Shown piece after piece: positions 44,774 through 54,629 of a stretch of 64,000 bases of DNA. The DNA is from Rapidithrix thailandica (GTDB taxonomy: Bacteria; Bacteroidota; Bacteroidia; Cytophagales; Flammeovirgaceae), in the NCBI RefSeq assembly GCF_039710355.1, contig NZ_JBDKWZ010000009.1, positions 186,001 through 250,000 on the forward strand, given 5' to 3'. The notes under the pieces are model-generated. The model was not told the origin of the DNA and did not search any database. It was given only the letters and a program-made list of their open reading frames with translations. The stretch's first letter is position 1. Each line of letters starts with the position of its first letter. A program made the position numbers and the translations under genes.

Positions 44774-45511
44774 GTGAATTCGACGATATTAATTCTTGGG
44801 GCCACTTCGGATATGGCCCAGGCATGCGCTTACCGCTTTGCAAAGGCTGGTTGTCAATTAATCTTAGCCAGCCGGAAAGTGTCCCGTTTGGCTCCCTTGC
44901 AAAGTGATCTGGAAATCAAACATCAGGTAAAGGTTCATTTGGCCGAATTTGATGCTTGTGCTTACATCACCCATACACAATTTTATCAATCTCTTCCGTC
45001 CAAACCGGATGTAGTCATCCTTGCCTTTGGGATTCTGGGTGAACAGGAAATTGCTCAAAAAGATGATTTTGCGGAAGCGCATAAAATCATCGATGCCAAC
45101 TATACCGGGGCGGTTTCCATTTTGAATATCATTGCCAATGATTTTGAACAAAGGAAAAGCGGTACGATCCTGGCCCTTTCTTCGGTAGCAGGTGACCGCG
45201 GAAGGCAAAGCAATTATATTTATGGTTCGGCAAAAGCAGGGTTAACGGCTTATTTGAGTGGTTTACGCAATCGCTTGAGCAAAGCAGGCGTGCAGGTCAT
45301 TACGGTGAAGCCAGGCTTTGTGGCTACCAAAATGACAGAAGGCTTGCCTCTTCCCAAACCGCTGACTGCAAAGCCGGAACAAGTGGCCAACAGCCTGTTC
45401 AAAGCGGTGAAAAAGAAGCCGAATACAATGTATGTATTACCTGTTTGGCGATACATCATGTTGATTATCCGGAATATACCGGAGGGGATATTTAAAAAAT
45501 TAAATTTATAG
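44774..45511 (+). CDS. DprE2-like short-chain dehydrogenase
   Basis: The 245-aa SDR starts at GTG (44774), 5 nt after the DprE1-like stop. It has the nucleotide site ILGATSDMAQACAYRFA and the catalytic Ser137, Tyr150, Lys154 (ALSSVAG, then YIYGSAKAG). The SSVAGDRGRQSNYIYGSAKA stretch resembles mycobacterial DprE2. DprE2 reduces the 2'-keto sugar made by DprE1 to give polyprenylphosphoryl-arabinose. The tight pairing with the DprE1-like gene supports the assignment over a generic SDR. Confidence 0.85.
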   Translation: MNSTILILGATSDMAQACAYRFAKAGCQLILASRKVSRLAPLQSDLEIKHQVKVHLAEFDACAYITHTQFYQSLPSKPDVVILAFGILGEQEIAQKDDFAEAHKIIDANYTGAVSILNIIANDFEQRKSGTILALSSVAGDRGRQSNYIYGSAKAGLTAYLSGLRNRLSKAGVQVITVKPGFVATKMTEGLPLPKPLTAKPEQVANSLFKAVKKKPNTMYVLPVWRYIMLIIRNIPEGIFKKLNL

Positions 45512-45609
45512 TCTTGGTAAAGCTGTCTTATCATTTTGATATGTTCGTACAGGACTGCTCAGCCAGAAAAAGACGAATCACATACTGATACTTACTGAAA
45601 ATCATATTT

Positions 45610-46209
45610 ATGCAACCACTAGCAGTATTTGACCTGGACGGAACCATTACCCGGAAAGATACATTTTTGGAGTTTATCAAATTCACTCATGGGAAAGCAC
45701 GCTTGTATATGAATTTTGCCTTAATCTCTCCTTTGGTGTTATTGTATTTTTTAAAATTATATAACAATACAAAGTTGAAAGAGTTGGTTCTTGGCCTGTT
45801 TTACAAAGGTGAAAAACTGGATGAATTAAACCGGTTGGGTAGAAATTTTGCCTTAAAAGAAATTCCCCGCCTCTGTTTTCCGGCCATGTCGGAACGGCTG
45901 GAATGGCATAAGGCTGAAGGGCATAAAATTGTGATTCTAACAGCTTCATGCAGTGTATGGGTGAAAGCCTGGTGTGACGCAAACGGATATCAGTTGATTG
46001 CTACGGAATTAGAGGCAATTCAGGGAGTAGTAACAGGCAAGTTAAAAACAGAAAACTGCTATGGGAAAGCAAAAGTGACCCGCTTGTATGAAGAGTTGAA
46101 CCTGGCTCAATACGATTATAAATATGCCTATGGCAACTCCAATAGCGATAAGTATTATATTGAAATGGCTAGTGAAGAAAAACACTATCAGCCTCTGAAC
46201 GGATTATAG
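45610..46209 (+). CDS. HAD-superfamily (HAD-IB) phosphatase
   Basis: The 199-aa protein has motif I FDLDGTIT (Asp8, Asp10), motif II ILTASCS and motif III GNSNSDKYY, and matches the HAD-IB subfamily related to phosphoserine phosphatase. It lies 98 nt after the DprE2-like gene on the same strand. In DprE-type pathways a 5-phosphate must be removed from the polyprenyl-phosphoribose before oxidation, so this enzyme is a reasonable candidate for that step; this is inference from position. No UbiA-type phosphoribosyltransferase is seen in the window. Confidence 0.82.
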   Translation: MQPLAVFDLDGTITRKDTFLEFIKFTHGKARLYMNFALISPLVLLYFLKLYNNTKLKELVLGLFYKGEKLDELNRLGRNFALKEIPRLCFPAMSERLEWHKAEGHKIVILTASCSVWVKAWCDANGYQLIATELEAIQGVVTGKLKTENCYGKAKVTRLYEELNLAQYDYKYAYGNSNSDKYYIEMASEEKHYQPLNGL

Positions 46210-46422
46210 GTTAATTATAAAGTGATTTAAACTAATTATTAGGTTTTAATTGTAGTTAGTTCATTTACAGGAATTTAATTGTGTTTTCAATCTTAAAAAA
46301 CGCTTTTGTTTTTCGACTTTTTATGAATTGTTTTTTCTATGAAGTAGACAGAGATTAACCCCTAAAGCAACTTTTCAGGAATGTCCAGTTTCAAAAGTTT
46401 AAATCACTTCTATATGATTCAA

Positions 46423-46465
46423 AAAAAAACAGGAAAGGTTTCCAAGAAGCCTTTCCTGTTTTTTT
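46423..46465. terminator. Terminator, probably bidirectional
   Basis: A perfect 16-bp stem with A/T flanks (46423-46438 with 46450-46465, core ACAGGAAAGG) has an 11-nt loop. It lies 19 nt beyond the DUF1573 stop codon (minus strand) and also faces the end of the HAD gene. Confidence 0.85.
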
Positions 46466-46483
46466 GAATTCTTCTGCCACTCC

Positions 46484-46894
46484 TTAACGGCCTTGTTTTT
46501 CTGCCTTGGCTGATTTGGGCAGTACGTTGGTCCGGATTTTTAATTTTTCTTGAGGAGTATTGGCATTAGAATATACAGTGATAATTTTATTTTGAATGCC
46601 TGATTTGTGGGCGCTGTTGAATTTAACGGTGATTTCACCTGTTTCACCGGGCAATACGGGTTCACGTGGCCACTCAGGTGCAGTACAACCACAAGTGGTA
46701 GAAATATTGGTTAATAGTAAAGGAGCATCTCCGTTGTTTTCAAACTTGAAAACGTGTGTCACAACATCTCCTTGGTAAATATCACCAAAATCAAATTCTC
46801 TTTCATTAAATTTAATTTTAGCATTTGATTGTGCTTGAGCCACAGCTACCAAGCTTCCCATCAATAATAAAATACAAACAATTACTTTTCTCAT
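46484..46894 (-). CDS. Exported DUF1573 family protein
   Basis: The 136-aa protein has a signal peptide (VIVCILLLMGSLVAVAQAQ) and one DUF1573 domain with the hallmark NISTTCGCTAPEWPREPVLP, PGETGEITVKFNSAHKSG and ITVYSNA blocks. The domain is an immunoglobulin-like fold common in Bacteroidota periplasmic proteins; its role is unknown. It has its own terminator and is separated from the serine-hydrolase gene by a terminator and 160 nt. Confidence 0.92.
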   Translation of the reverse strand: MRKVIVCILLLMGSLVAVAQAQSNAKIKFNEREFDFGDIYQGDVVTHVFKFENNGDAPLLLTNISTTCGCTAPEWPREPVLPGETGEITVKFNSAHKSGIQNKIITVYSNANTPQEKLKIRTNVLPKSAKAEKQGR

Positions 46895-47250
46895 ATTGAT
46901 TCAATTAAGTTGTTTCAAATTCAGTATACGTATACAGATATTATTCCATAAAGATAAAAATTTTATCAGTTTTCATTTCATTGTGATTCCTTAACAGGGT
47001 ATTTTTTAACGTATATTTAACTCCTCTTCGTTTTTCCACTCTTTCCGTCAAACATAAAAAAGACGGACAAAGTCCGCCTTTTTTGAGTTACACACGAAAT
47101 TTATCGAACTAGGTTGAGTGGTTCGATGAAAAATCAGATAGTAAGGTATAGGCAATGAACAGTCTTTAAAGCCCCATCCAGGGTACTATTTTTACAACTG
47201 GCAATGGGTTTGAATTTATTTTTTCGATGGAAAATGAAATCTTGTCAATC
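46895..47250. other. 356-nt intergenic region with a terminator
   Basis: It contains the terminator of the upstream minus-strand gene (47056-47084) and should hold the DUF1573 promoter. No gene is seen. Confidence 0.5.
47056..47084 (-). terminator. Terminator after the serine hydrolase gene
   Basis: On the minus strand a 7-bp stem (with one G-U pair) around a 3-nt loop is flanked by A and U tracts and ends in six U residues. On the plus strand the same pair is an A-C mismatch, which fixes the strand. Confidence 0.75.
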
Positions 47251-48621
47251 TTATTTTTCGTCCTTTTCAGGCTCATGACTTTTGATCCAGTCATTTAAAT
47301 TTTTTGTCTTATCCACCCATCCGGCTTTTTCAATTTGTTGGGAAAGTTTATGAAGCCTTTTCCAATTAATGTCATAGTGGTTGGGATCTGCTCGTTGATC
47401 CAACCAAGCTTGAATTTCTTCAGCAGGTAACTGTTTGATTTCTTTTTGCAGGAGCAGGTCAGTAGAAAGTTTGGGCAAAGCATATTCCCTTCCACAAAGC
47501 AGGCTGTCTACCGCTGCGCGTATTTTCTTACTATAAGGTCTGAGGTAATTATTGTTCAGGATGATAAAGGTTTTGTTTGCATCGACATACCGCTTGATGT
47601 ATGCCAAATTACCGGCCCAGCTTCCACTATGATAGACCACTTTTCCATAAGTGGAATCCTGATAAATATGCCAACCAAAGCCATAATCAGATTCTTTGTC
47701 AGGAATTGAGAAGGGAGTGAAAGCTTCTTGTATAGTTGCTTCCGAAACCAACGTATTGGTATAAAGTACACTGTCCCAACGAAGCAAATCTTCTACGGTA
47801 GAAGACAGGCGCCCGGGACCCAATCGAGCGCTTAAATAATAATAATAATCTTTTCCTGGCAAAGTTTCAGGGCGCACATATTTTCCTTCTGTTGGATTAA
47901 ACATAAAACCAGGCGCATAGTTTTTTTCTTGGAAGATGGCATCCCTCGCCCAAAATCCGGTGTGTTGCATTCCCGAAGGCTGGAATACATATTGATTTAA
48001 AAATTTGTCCAAAGGCATCCCACTGGCTTGATGTACAATTTCAGCCAATAGGACATACCCTGTATTGCTGTAATGGTAATCCTGTCCCGGGGCAAAGGAA
48101 ATATCCGGACGTTGCTCGTGAAAGTAAGCAACAATGTCTTTATTATTGGCCAGGCTATTAGGAGGCCAATGCTTTTTAAAATGATCTTCGTAGTCCGGTA
48201 AACCGGAAGTGTGGGTGAGTAAATGCCTGACTTTTACACCGGAATAAGGTAGGGAGGGTGTGAAAAAACGATTGATATCATCGTCAAAAGTTAATTTTCC
48301 TTGATCTTTTAGGATCATGACTGCCATGGCCGTAAACTGTTTGGAAACAGATGCTACTTCCATAGGGGTGCTTGTGGCAAAAGGTGTGTTGGACTCGAAG
48401 TTGGCAATACCATATCCTTTTTTGAAAAGAACATTTCCTTGATCGGCTACCAAAACAGCGCCATTAAACTGCCCTCTTTGGTATAAGGAATCAAAAAAAC
48501 TTTCAACTTGGAATCCCAAAGTACTCTTTGGTGCTTCTTGCTGTTGAGTAGCGGCCTTGTCACAAGAGAAATATAAAAAGGGGAGTAGTGTCAGCAGTAG
48601 TATTTTAATACGTTTGTACAT
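47251..48621 (-). CDS. Serine hydrolase lipoprotein (class C beta-lactamase/DD-peptidase fold)
   Basis: The 456-aa protein has a lipoprotein signal with lipobox Cys20 (PFLYFSC), so it is anchored outside the cytoplasm. Catalytic motifs are SVSK (Ser91, Lys94), YSN (Tyr184-Asn186) and a late HSGSWAG that takes the KTG position. The family includes DD-peptidases, D-amino-acid amidases, esterases and beta-lactamases. Its closeness to a dipeptide epimerase and SusC/SusD genes suggests a role with D-amino-acid or murein peptides. A terminator between it and the epimerase indicates its own promoter. Confidence 0.88.
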   Translation of the reverse strand: MYKRIKILLLTLLPFLYFSCDKAATQQQEAPKSTLGFQVESFFDSLYQRGQFNGAVLVADQGNVLFKKGYGIANFESNTPFATSTPMEVASVSKQFTAMAVMILKDQGKLTFDDDINRFFTPSLPYSGVKVRHLLTHTSGLPDYEDHFKKHWPPNSLANNKDIVAYFHEQRPDISFAPGQDYHYSNTGYVLLAEIVHQASGMPLDKFLNQYVFQPSGMQHTGFWARDAIFQEKNYAPGFMFNPTEGKYVRPETLPGKDYYYYLSARLGPGRLSSTVEDLLRWDSVLYTNTLVSEATIQEAFTPFSIPDKESDYGFGWHIYQDSTYGKVVYHSGSWAGNLAYIKRYVDANKTFIILNNNYLRPYSKKIRAAVDSLLCGREYALPKLSTDLLLQKEIKQLPAEEIQAWLDQRADPNHYDINWKRLHKLSQQIEKAGWVDKTKNLNDWIKSHEPEKDEK

Positions 48622-48690
48622 TTGAATCTTGGTTTTATTACCTTATTCGGAATTCCTGGAGAAAAATTTTATAATAAAAATGGACATTGT

Positions 48691-48728
48691 AAAAAACGCC
48701 CAGCCATAGCATGCACTATGACCGGACG
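48691..48728 (-). terminator. Terminator after the dipeptide epimerase gene
   Basis: A 13-bp stem (48697-48709 with 48716-48728) with two G-U pairs and one mismatch on the minus strand is followed by six U residues. It ends the SusC/SusD/epimerase transcript. Confidence 0.78.
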
Positions 48729-48763
48729 GGTAGTCGTGTTGTATTAGTTAAGTGAAATATTAC

Positions 48764-49804
48764 TTATTCACCCTGAATAGCCTCCCAGTCGACAGGGGCC
48801 AGCCCTAAGCCAGGAGTATTGGATAATTGTAACTTTCCTTGCTCAAGTCCCACACCCAAATAAGGGTTATTGGTGACCAATAAATTGCCATCCAGGTCTA
48901 CAAAGTCCGCATGATGGGCCAATTGAGCTGCTGCGGAAATTGCACAAGAAGTTTCGGACATACAGCCCAGCATGACTTTTAATCCCATACTTTTGGCCAA
49001 TACGATCATTTGATAGGCTTCTCGCAGACCGGTAGACTTCATCAGTTTGATGTTGACACCGTTATAGATATGTTTGGCCTTTAACACATCCGGTAAGCGT
49101 TGAACACCTTCGTCACCGATGATGGGTAAAGGGCTTTTTTCAGAAAGCCAAGCCAAATCCACCACTTGGTCTACAGGCATAGGTTGCTCAATCATGACAG
49201 TCCCTTGCTCTTGTAGCCAGTAGATCATCTCCAAGGCCTTGTTGCGGTCGGTCCACCCCTGGTTGGCATCGATGTACAAAGCCTGGTTGGAAACCTCCCG
49301 GACCGCTTGGATAATTTCCTTGTCCGTATCACTACCTAATTTGATTTTCAGGTATTGAAATTCCTTGGCTTCCAACACCCGTTCTTTTACGACATCGGGC
49401 GTGTCAATACCTATGGTTTTGGAGGTATAGGCTTTTTGAGAAGCCGGTAGGCCAAAATATTGGTAACAAGGAATTTTTAGAAGCTTACCGATCAAATCAT
49501 GCAAAGCAATGTCAATAGCTGCTTTGGCTGCCGGGTGGCCGGGAGCTACTTGATCCACATAGTTGAGGATAGTTTCTAACTCAAATGGGTTTTGAAATTG
49601 CGATAAATCCAGTTGTTGGTAAAAAGCCATAGTGGACTCAACGCTTTCTCCATACAAGGGAGGCATAGAAGCTTCTCCGTAGCCGCTTACCCCTTCAAAA
49701 GTGATTCGGGTAAGTACCAGGGGAGTGGAAGTCCGGGCTCCCCTGGCGATTCTGAAGACATGCTTCTTTTTAAGATTATAAGGTTTATAGGTTAATGAAA
49801 GCAT
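48764..49804 (-). CDS. Dipeptide epimerase (enolase superfamily)
   Basis: The 346-aa protein has the muconate-lactonizing subgroup layout. Catalytic lysines are in KIKLG (Lys153, Lys155) and NIKLM (Lys253); metal ligands are Asp179 (DANQGW), Glu206 (IEQPM) and Asp231 (GDEGV). This matches L-Ala-D/L-Glu epimerases of the YcjG type, which invert the second residue of a dipeptide. Cytophaga relatives with other dipeptide preferences are known, so the exact substrate is open. It lies 19 nt after susD with no terminator between, so it belongs to the SusC/SusD operon. Confidence 0.9.
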   Translation of the reverse strand: MLSLTYKPYNLKKKHVFRIARGARTSTPLVLTRITFEGVSGYGEASMPPLYGESVESTMAFYQQLDLSQFQNPFELETILNYVDQVAPGHPAAKAAIDIALHDLIGKLLKIPCYQYFGLPASQKAYTSKTIGIDTPDVVKERVLEAKEFQYLKIKLGSDTDKEIIQAVREVSNQALYIDANQGWTDRNKALEMIYWLQEQGTVMIEQPMPVDQVVDLAWLSEKSPLPIIGDEGVQRLPDVLKAKHIYNGVNIKLMKSTGLREAYQMIVLAKSMGLKVMLGCMSETSCAISAAAQLAHHADFVDLDGNLLVTNNPYLGVGLEQGKLQLSNTPGLGLAPVDWEAIQGE

Positions 49805-49823
49805 AGACAGTGGTGTTTGAAAA

Positions 49824-51251
49824 TTAATAACCTGGGTTTTGCTCCAGATTAGGATTGGTATTCAATTCCCGTAAAGGAATTGGGAAAATAAACCTTTCAT
49901 TAGGGTATTTGATGTCAAGTACATCGTCACCGCGGTTGATCATCACGTCTTTTTTCTTCCGGGTCAAATCAAACAAACGATGGCCTTCAAACGCCAATTC
50001 CTTTCTTCTTTCCAACAAAATTCTGTCTTTCAACTCCTGACCGGTTACGGTGATCGGGGCGGCAGTAGGCTCTGCACGCTGCACAATGGTTTGTAAGTCT
50101 TCTTGTGCTTTTGTATCGTTGGCAAGTTCCGCATAGGCTTCTGCCCGGATCAAATACAGTTCGGAAAAGCGGATAAGTTTGATGTTTTCATCTTGAATGA
50201 CCGCTTTGTTGGGGCTGTTTCTGGAATATTTGTACACAAAATACACGTCCTTTTCATTACCCTTATCCCCCAGGTAAAAGAAGTCGGTACGGCTATCTTG
50301 ATCAGTGTAGAGGTTCACCAAATCCTCTGTGGCCAGTCCATATGCATACCCATCCGGATCAAAGAAATGTGCTAAACTGTTTGAGCCGCTATGGTCGGTA
50401 ATATTATTGATGATTTCGAAGATCGTTTCATCGTTAAATTCCTGGTCCCATTTGGCGGGCAGGTCTTCTGCATTGTATAAAGCATACTTGCCACTTTCAA
50501 TGACTTCCGTAGCCATTTGAGCGGCTTCGGTCCACTCTTCTTGATAGAGGTATACCCGGGCCAACAGAGCCTTGGTTGCATTGATGGAAATAATTCCTTT
50601 TCCGGTTTCTTCGGAAAGTAAACTAAGTGCTTTGGTAAGATCAGCCACTACTAATTGATAGCCTTCTTTCACTGTATTGCGACTTGGGTAAGTAGGTTGG
50701 TCACTTACTTCGGTGATCAAAGGCACTCCCGCATGACTGGCATTGCTCGTAAAGTTGTAAGGTTGAGCAAACAGGCGTAGTAAGTCAAAATGGGCCATGG
50801 CTCTCAAGGTATACGCTTCTCCCAAAATTTGTTTGGCATCTTCCGTGGCTGTCTTTTCATCTGCTTCCATAAAAGCCTCCGCCCCTTTGATGGCCCGAGT
50901 GGAATTTACCGCCACCGAATACATCACATTCCATGCATTTTCTACTTCCGAGTCATTTACTTTTACTTCAAAGCGGTTGACATTGAGAAAAATACTGCTT
51001 GAGTTGGACGAACTAAGGTAAATGTTGTCGGGCATTAAGTCCGGTACCAGGATCATAGTGCGACCATAGTAATCATCGTTTTGCAGTTGGCTATAAATTC
51101 CGTTGACAGCCGATTGTAAACTGTTTACATCTTTGATGGCATCCTTAATGGCGATATTCTGTTTAGGAGTGACATCCAAAAATGAACTGTCACAAGCATT
51201 CAGCCCCAGAATCGCAATGATGTATAGTAGGTTTTTTATTGTTTTTTTCAT
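49824..51251 (-). CDS. SusD/RagB-like outer-membrane lipoprotein (module 1)
   Basis: The ATG at 51251 is preferred over an upstream TTG because it gives a normal lipoprotein signal (MKKTIKNLLYIIAILGLNAC). The 475-aa protein has the SusD helical fold: AYTLRAMAHFDLLRLFAQPYNF, TYPSRNTVKEGYQLVVADLTKALSLL and the late ERRKELAFEGHRLFDLTRKK block. It should cap the partner TonB-dependent channel encoded 14 nt upstream and bind the nutrient at the surface. Close paralogue of 56535-57971. Confidence 0.95.
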   Translation of the reverse strand: MKKTIKNLLYIIAILGLNACDSSFLDVTPKQNIAIKDAIKDVNSLQSAVNGIYSQLQNDDYYGRTMILVPDLMPDNIYLSSSNSSSIFLNVNRFEVKVNDSEVENAWNVMYSVAVNSTRAIKGAEAFMEADEKTATEDAKQILGEAYTLRAMAHFDLLRLFAQPYNFTSNASHAGVPLITEVSDQPTYPSRNTVKEGYQLVVADLTKALSLLSEETGKGIISINATKALLARVYLYQEEWTEAAQMATEVIESGKYALYNAEDLPAKWDQEFNDETIFEIINNITDHSGSNSLAHFFDPDGYAYGLATEDLVNLYTDQDSRTDFFYLGDKGNEKDVYFVYKYSRNSPNKAVIQDENIKLIRFSELYLIRAEAYAELANDTKAQEDLQTIVQRAEPTAAPITVTGQELKDRILLERRKELAFEGHRLFDLTRKKKDVMINRGDDVLDIKYPNERFIFPIPLRELNTNPNLEQNPGY

Positions 51252-51265
51252 GATCGTCAAAAGAA

Positions 51266-54200
51266 TTAGAATGAAAAATCAACTCCGAATAAGATTTGTC
51301 TGGACATGGGGATTCTGAAATCCGTTCTTCCGGTTACTCCTACTTCCGGATCCCCTTCCAAATCTTTGTCCTTCACATACGTCCAGAGGTTGCTTCCTCT
51401 TACATAAATCCGGGCATTGCTTAAGTGAATTTTTTCTACCCAGTTTTGTGGAAGTTGGTAAGCAAGGGTTACATCACGCAAACGGATATAACTTCCATCG
51501 TATAAGAAGCGAGTAGAATGTTGCTCGGCATCTCCCGATTGGGAATTGCCAAAGACAAACTTAGGTACATCGGTAATATCACCCGGCTTTTGCCATCTGC
51601 GTTCGTAGGTTTTCCGCGATAAGTTTCCCCGGTCGCTTATTCCCAGTTTTCCATCATGGTTCGTATAGCGACTCATATGGTCGTAGATTTTATTACCCCA
51701 GTTGAAATAGAACATAAAGGAAAGGCTGAAGTTTTTATAAGCCAGGGAGTTGGTAAGACCTCCGTAAAACTTCGGCAAAGCACTTTCTTGCTTTTGATAG
51801 GTGGCTTCACGGTAATTGTTAGTAGGCACTTGTTCGCCATCTTCTACCTTGTACCAAAGGGCATCTCCGGTTTGAGGATCTACTCCGGCATAAGTTGGCA
51901 GGTAAAAGGAATAAAAATCCCCTCCTACTTCACGAATATACTGGCCATCGATGATGGGTAGGGTGTCAGCCAAAGCCTTGATTTCATTTTTATTAAAAGA
52001 GATATTGAAATCGGTGTTCCATTGGAATCCGTCTTGGCCGGCACTTTTGATATTTTCCGAAGACAGGGCTATTTCCCATCCGGAGTTTTGCATTTCACCT
52101 ATGTTGGTCAAGGTGCGGGTCAAACCATTGGTAGCGGGGATAGGAACATTGAATAACAAGTCAGAAGTGACACGGTTGTAATATTCTACCGTACCGCTGA
52201 TTCGGTTGAAGATCCGGAAATCTACCCCAACGTTAAAAGGTTTGTTCTTTTCCCAGGTAAGGTTCGCATTTTCGATTTGGCTGTAAATGTATCCCGGAAA
52301 ATTGTTGTAATTATGTGTAGGCTCGTAAAGACCTTGTGTAGAATAATCTCCGATTTCCTGGTTACCGTTGATACCGTAACTAGAACGTATTTTCAATTCC
52401 TGCACCAGTTTCTGGTTTTGCATAAATGGCTCTTGGATAACATTCCAGGCAAACCCTACAGAACCGAAATTGGCAAAGCGAACCTCCCGGCCAAAACGGG
52501 AAGAACCGTCTCTACGTCCGGAAATATTGATCATATATTTTCCTTTGAAATCGTAACTGGCACTAAACAGGTAAGAAGTCAGTGAAGATCCGATTTCGGC
52601 AGTGCTGGCATCGATGATTTCGGAAGCATTTTCCAAAGTGGTTTGCCCTGCCGGAAATTTTTGTGCTTGGGCATAAGTGGATTTCCGGGTGATCTTTTGG
52701 GCTTCTTGTCCTAAGATAAAGTTAAAAGAGTGGTCGTTGTTTAGCTGAAAACGATACTTCAAGAGGTTGGTAATGTTCCAGTTAATCACCTTGTTGTTAT
52801 AGGCACGGCCAATACCTCCTTTGTTTCCTCTTCCAAATCCGAAGTAAGGGTTATCATAGCGAAATTCGTCTGCAAGGTTAAAGTCCAAACTTCCCTTGGT
52901 TTCGAAGCTCAGGTTATCCAGAATATCGTATTTTAAGCCTAAATTACCCAAAGCACCGTACAATTGCGTTTCCCGGATATTTTCATTGACCAATCCTACA
53001 GGGTTATATGTCAATAAAAAACCTGTATTGTAAGAACCGTCAGGGTTATACACCGGCTCATAAGGTACCGCCCGGTACATAGCCCGGACAGGGTTGTTAG
53101 CATTTCCTCCATCGTCATTGGTGTGCAAGGTTTGATTATTGGCAGCCAAGCCTAACTCCAACATTAATTTGTCAGTAGCTGCATGACGCACATTCACCTT
53201 TCCGTTGACCTTTTTGTAATCAATTCCGATGATGACAGCTTCCTGATCATAGTAACCCAAGGAAGAGTAGAAGTTTGTTTTTTCGTTTCCTCCCGAAGCA
53301 CTGATATTGTATTGTTGGTATTTCCCGGTGCGGGAAATCACATCCACCCAATCGGTGTTTACGGAAGAATCGATATTATTCTTTACAAAAGTCTCTGCTT
53401 CTTGCCGTGTCATTCCTGCATTCACTTGTCCTTCTGCGATCAACTCTGAAAGCTCTTTAGTATTTAGAGGCTGGTTTCTATCCGCTAACATGATATCACT
53501 TATCCCGTATTGAGCCGATGCGTCAAATTTGGTTTTTCCGGTTTTCCCCCTTTTCGTTGTAATCAGAATCACCCCATTGGCCGCTCTGGAACCGTAAATT
53601 GCAGTTGCAGAGGCATCTTTCAATACGGTGATGGACTCGATGTCATTCGGATTTAAACCGGCTATAGTGTTGGAGGAAGTTGCGATTTTTGAAATATTTC
53701 CGGCCACTACCGGGATTCCATCAATTACATATAAAGGGTCGCTACTGGCGTTGATCGAACCGACTCCCCGGATACGGATATTGGGCTCGGCACCGGGCTG
53801 GCCTGAAGCCGAAAGGGATTGTACACCCGCAACGTTTCCTTGTAAACTTTCCTGAAATGACGCACGGGGCGATTCTTTGATTTTGCTGACGTCCAACGCA
53901 ACCGCCGAACCGGTAAAGGATGATTTGGATTGCTCGTTATATGCTACGACAATTACCTCTTTCAAGGTTTGTACATCTTCTTTCATCACTACTTTAAAGC
54001 TTTCCTGTGAAGCAGACAGCTCCTGGCTGACATACCCAACTGATGAAAATACCAGTGTGACTTCCCCTTCCGGAATACTTAACCTGAATTCACCGTTCAG
54101 GTCCGTAATGGTACCGTTGGTGCTTCCTTTTACCACTATACTGACCCCTGGTAAACTTAAGCCCTTTTCATCCATTACTTTACCACTGATAGTACGGTCT

Positions 54201-54616
54201 TGGCGGATCACTGGCTGGGTGTTTTTCTCCTCCTGTTGCGTTTGTAGGGCCACTGTTTCCAAATGCTTAGTGGACGGATTGTTTTGCCGGCTCCTGAAAT
54301 CTACCGTGTAGAAATTCTTTTTGATTTTTTTAAACTGAATGTTGGTGTTGTATTGCTGAAGTTGTTGAATGCCTTCCTGCAAACTAAGTGCATTCCAGTT
54401 TTGAGGGGTTTGTATTTGGCGGTTAGCAATGGCCTCTTTGTACAAAAACTTGACAGCGTACATTGCTTCCAATTCTTTTAACACATGAGCCACTGTGTTT
54501 ACAGATTTGTGATTGCTCTCTTGTGCTAGTTGTAATGAGCTACTGCCTAAGGCTTGCCCGATTGCTTGGGAAAGCTGAAAGCACAGTAGTGCCGATAGTA
54601 AAAATCTCATATTCAT
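51266..54616 (-). CDS. SusC/RagA-like TonB-dependent transporter with STN signalling domain (module 1)
   Basis: The 1116-aa outer-membrane protein has, in order, a signal peptide, an STN domain (about residues 38-110) for contact with FecR, a carboxypeptidase-regulatory-like domain (ISGKVMDEKGLSLPGVSIVV), a plug (NPNDIESITVLKDASATAIY, ANGVILITTKRG) and a 22-strand barrel ending in LFGVDFSF. ATG 54610 is an alternative start. The STN domain and the FecR gene 13 nt upstream indicate substrate-triggered autoregulation. Near-identical plug to the module 2 SusC. Cargo unknown; see the epimerase for a hint. Confidence 0.95.
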   Translation of the reverse strand: MNMRFLLSALLCFQLSQAIGQALGSSSLQLAQESNHKSVNTVAHVLKELEAMYAVKFLYKEAIANRQIQTPQNWNALSLQEGIQQLQQYNTNIQFKKIKKNFYTVDFRSRQNNPSTKHLETVALQTQQEEKNTQPVIRQDRTISGKVMDEKGLSLPGVSIVVKGSTNGTITDLNGEFRLSIPEGEVTLVFSSVGYVSQELSASQESFKVVMKEDVQTLKEVIVVAYNEQSKSSFTGSAVALDVSKIKESPRASFQESLQGNVAGVQSLSASGQPGAEPNIRIRGVGSINASSDPLYVIDGIPVVAGNISKIATSSNTIAGLNPNDIESITVLKDASATAIYGSRAANGVILITTKRGKTGKTKFDASAQYGISDIMLADRNQPLNTKELSELIAEGQVNAGMTRQEAETFVKNNIDSSVNTDWVDVISRTGKYQQYNISASGGNEKTNFYSSLGYYDQEAVIIGIDYKKVNGKVNVRHAATDKLMLELGLAANNQTLHTNDDGGNANNPVRAMYRAVPYEPVYNPDGSYNTGFLLTYNPVGLVNENIRETQLYGALGNLGLKYDILDNLSFETKGSLDFNLADEFRYDNPYFGFGRGNKGGIGRAYNNKVINWNITNLLKYRFQLNNDHSFNFILGQEAQKITRKSTYAQAQKFPAGQTTLENASEIIDASTAEIGSSLTSYLFSASYDFKGKYMINISGRRDGSSRFGREVRFANFGSVGFAWNVIQEPFMQNQKLVQELKIRSSYGINGNQEIGDYSTQGLYEPTHNYNNFPGYIYSQIENANLTWEKNKPFNVGVDFRIFNRISGTVEYYNRVTSDLLFNVPIPATNGLTRTLTNIGEMQNSGWEIALSSENIKSAGQDGFQWNTDFNISFNKNEIKALADTLPIIDGQYIREVGGDFYSFYLPTYAGVDPQTGDALWYKVEDGEQVPTNNYREATYQKQESALPKFYGGLTNSLAYKNFSLSFMFYFNWGNKIYDHMSRYTNHDGKLGISDRGNLSRKTYERRWQKPGDITDVPKFVFGNSQSGDAEQHSTRFLYDGSYIRLRDVTLAYQLPQNWVEKIHLSNARIYVRGSNLWTYVKDKDLEGDPEVGVTGRTDFRIPMSRQILFGVDFSF

Positions 54617-54629
54617 TCTTATTGAAAGT

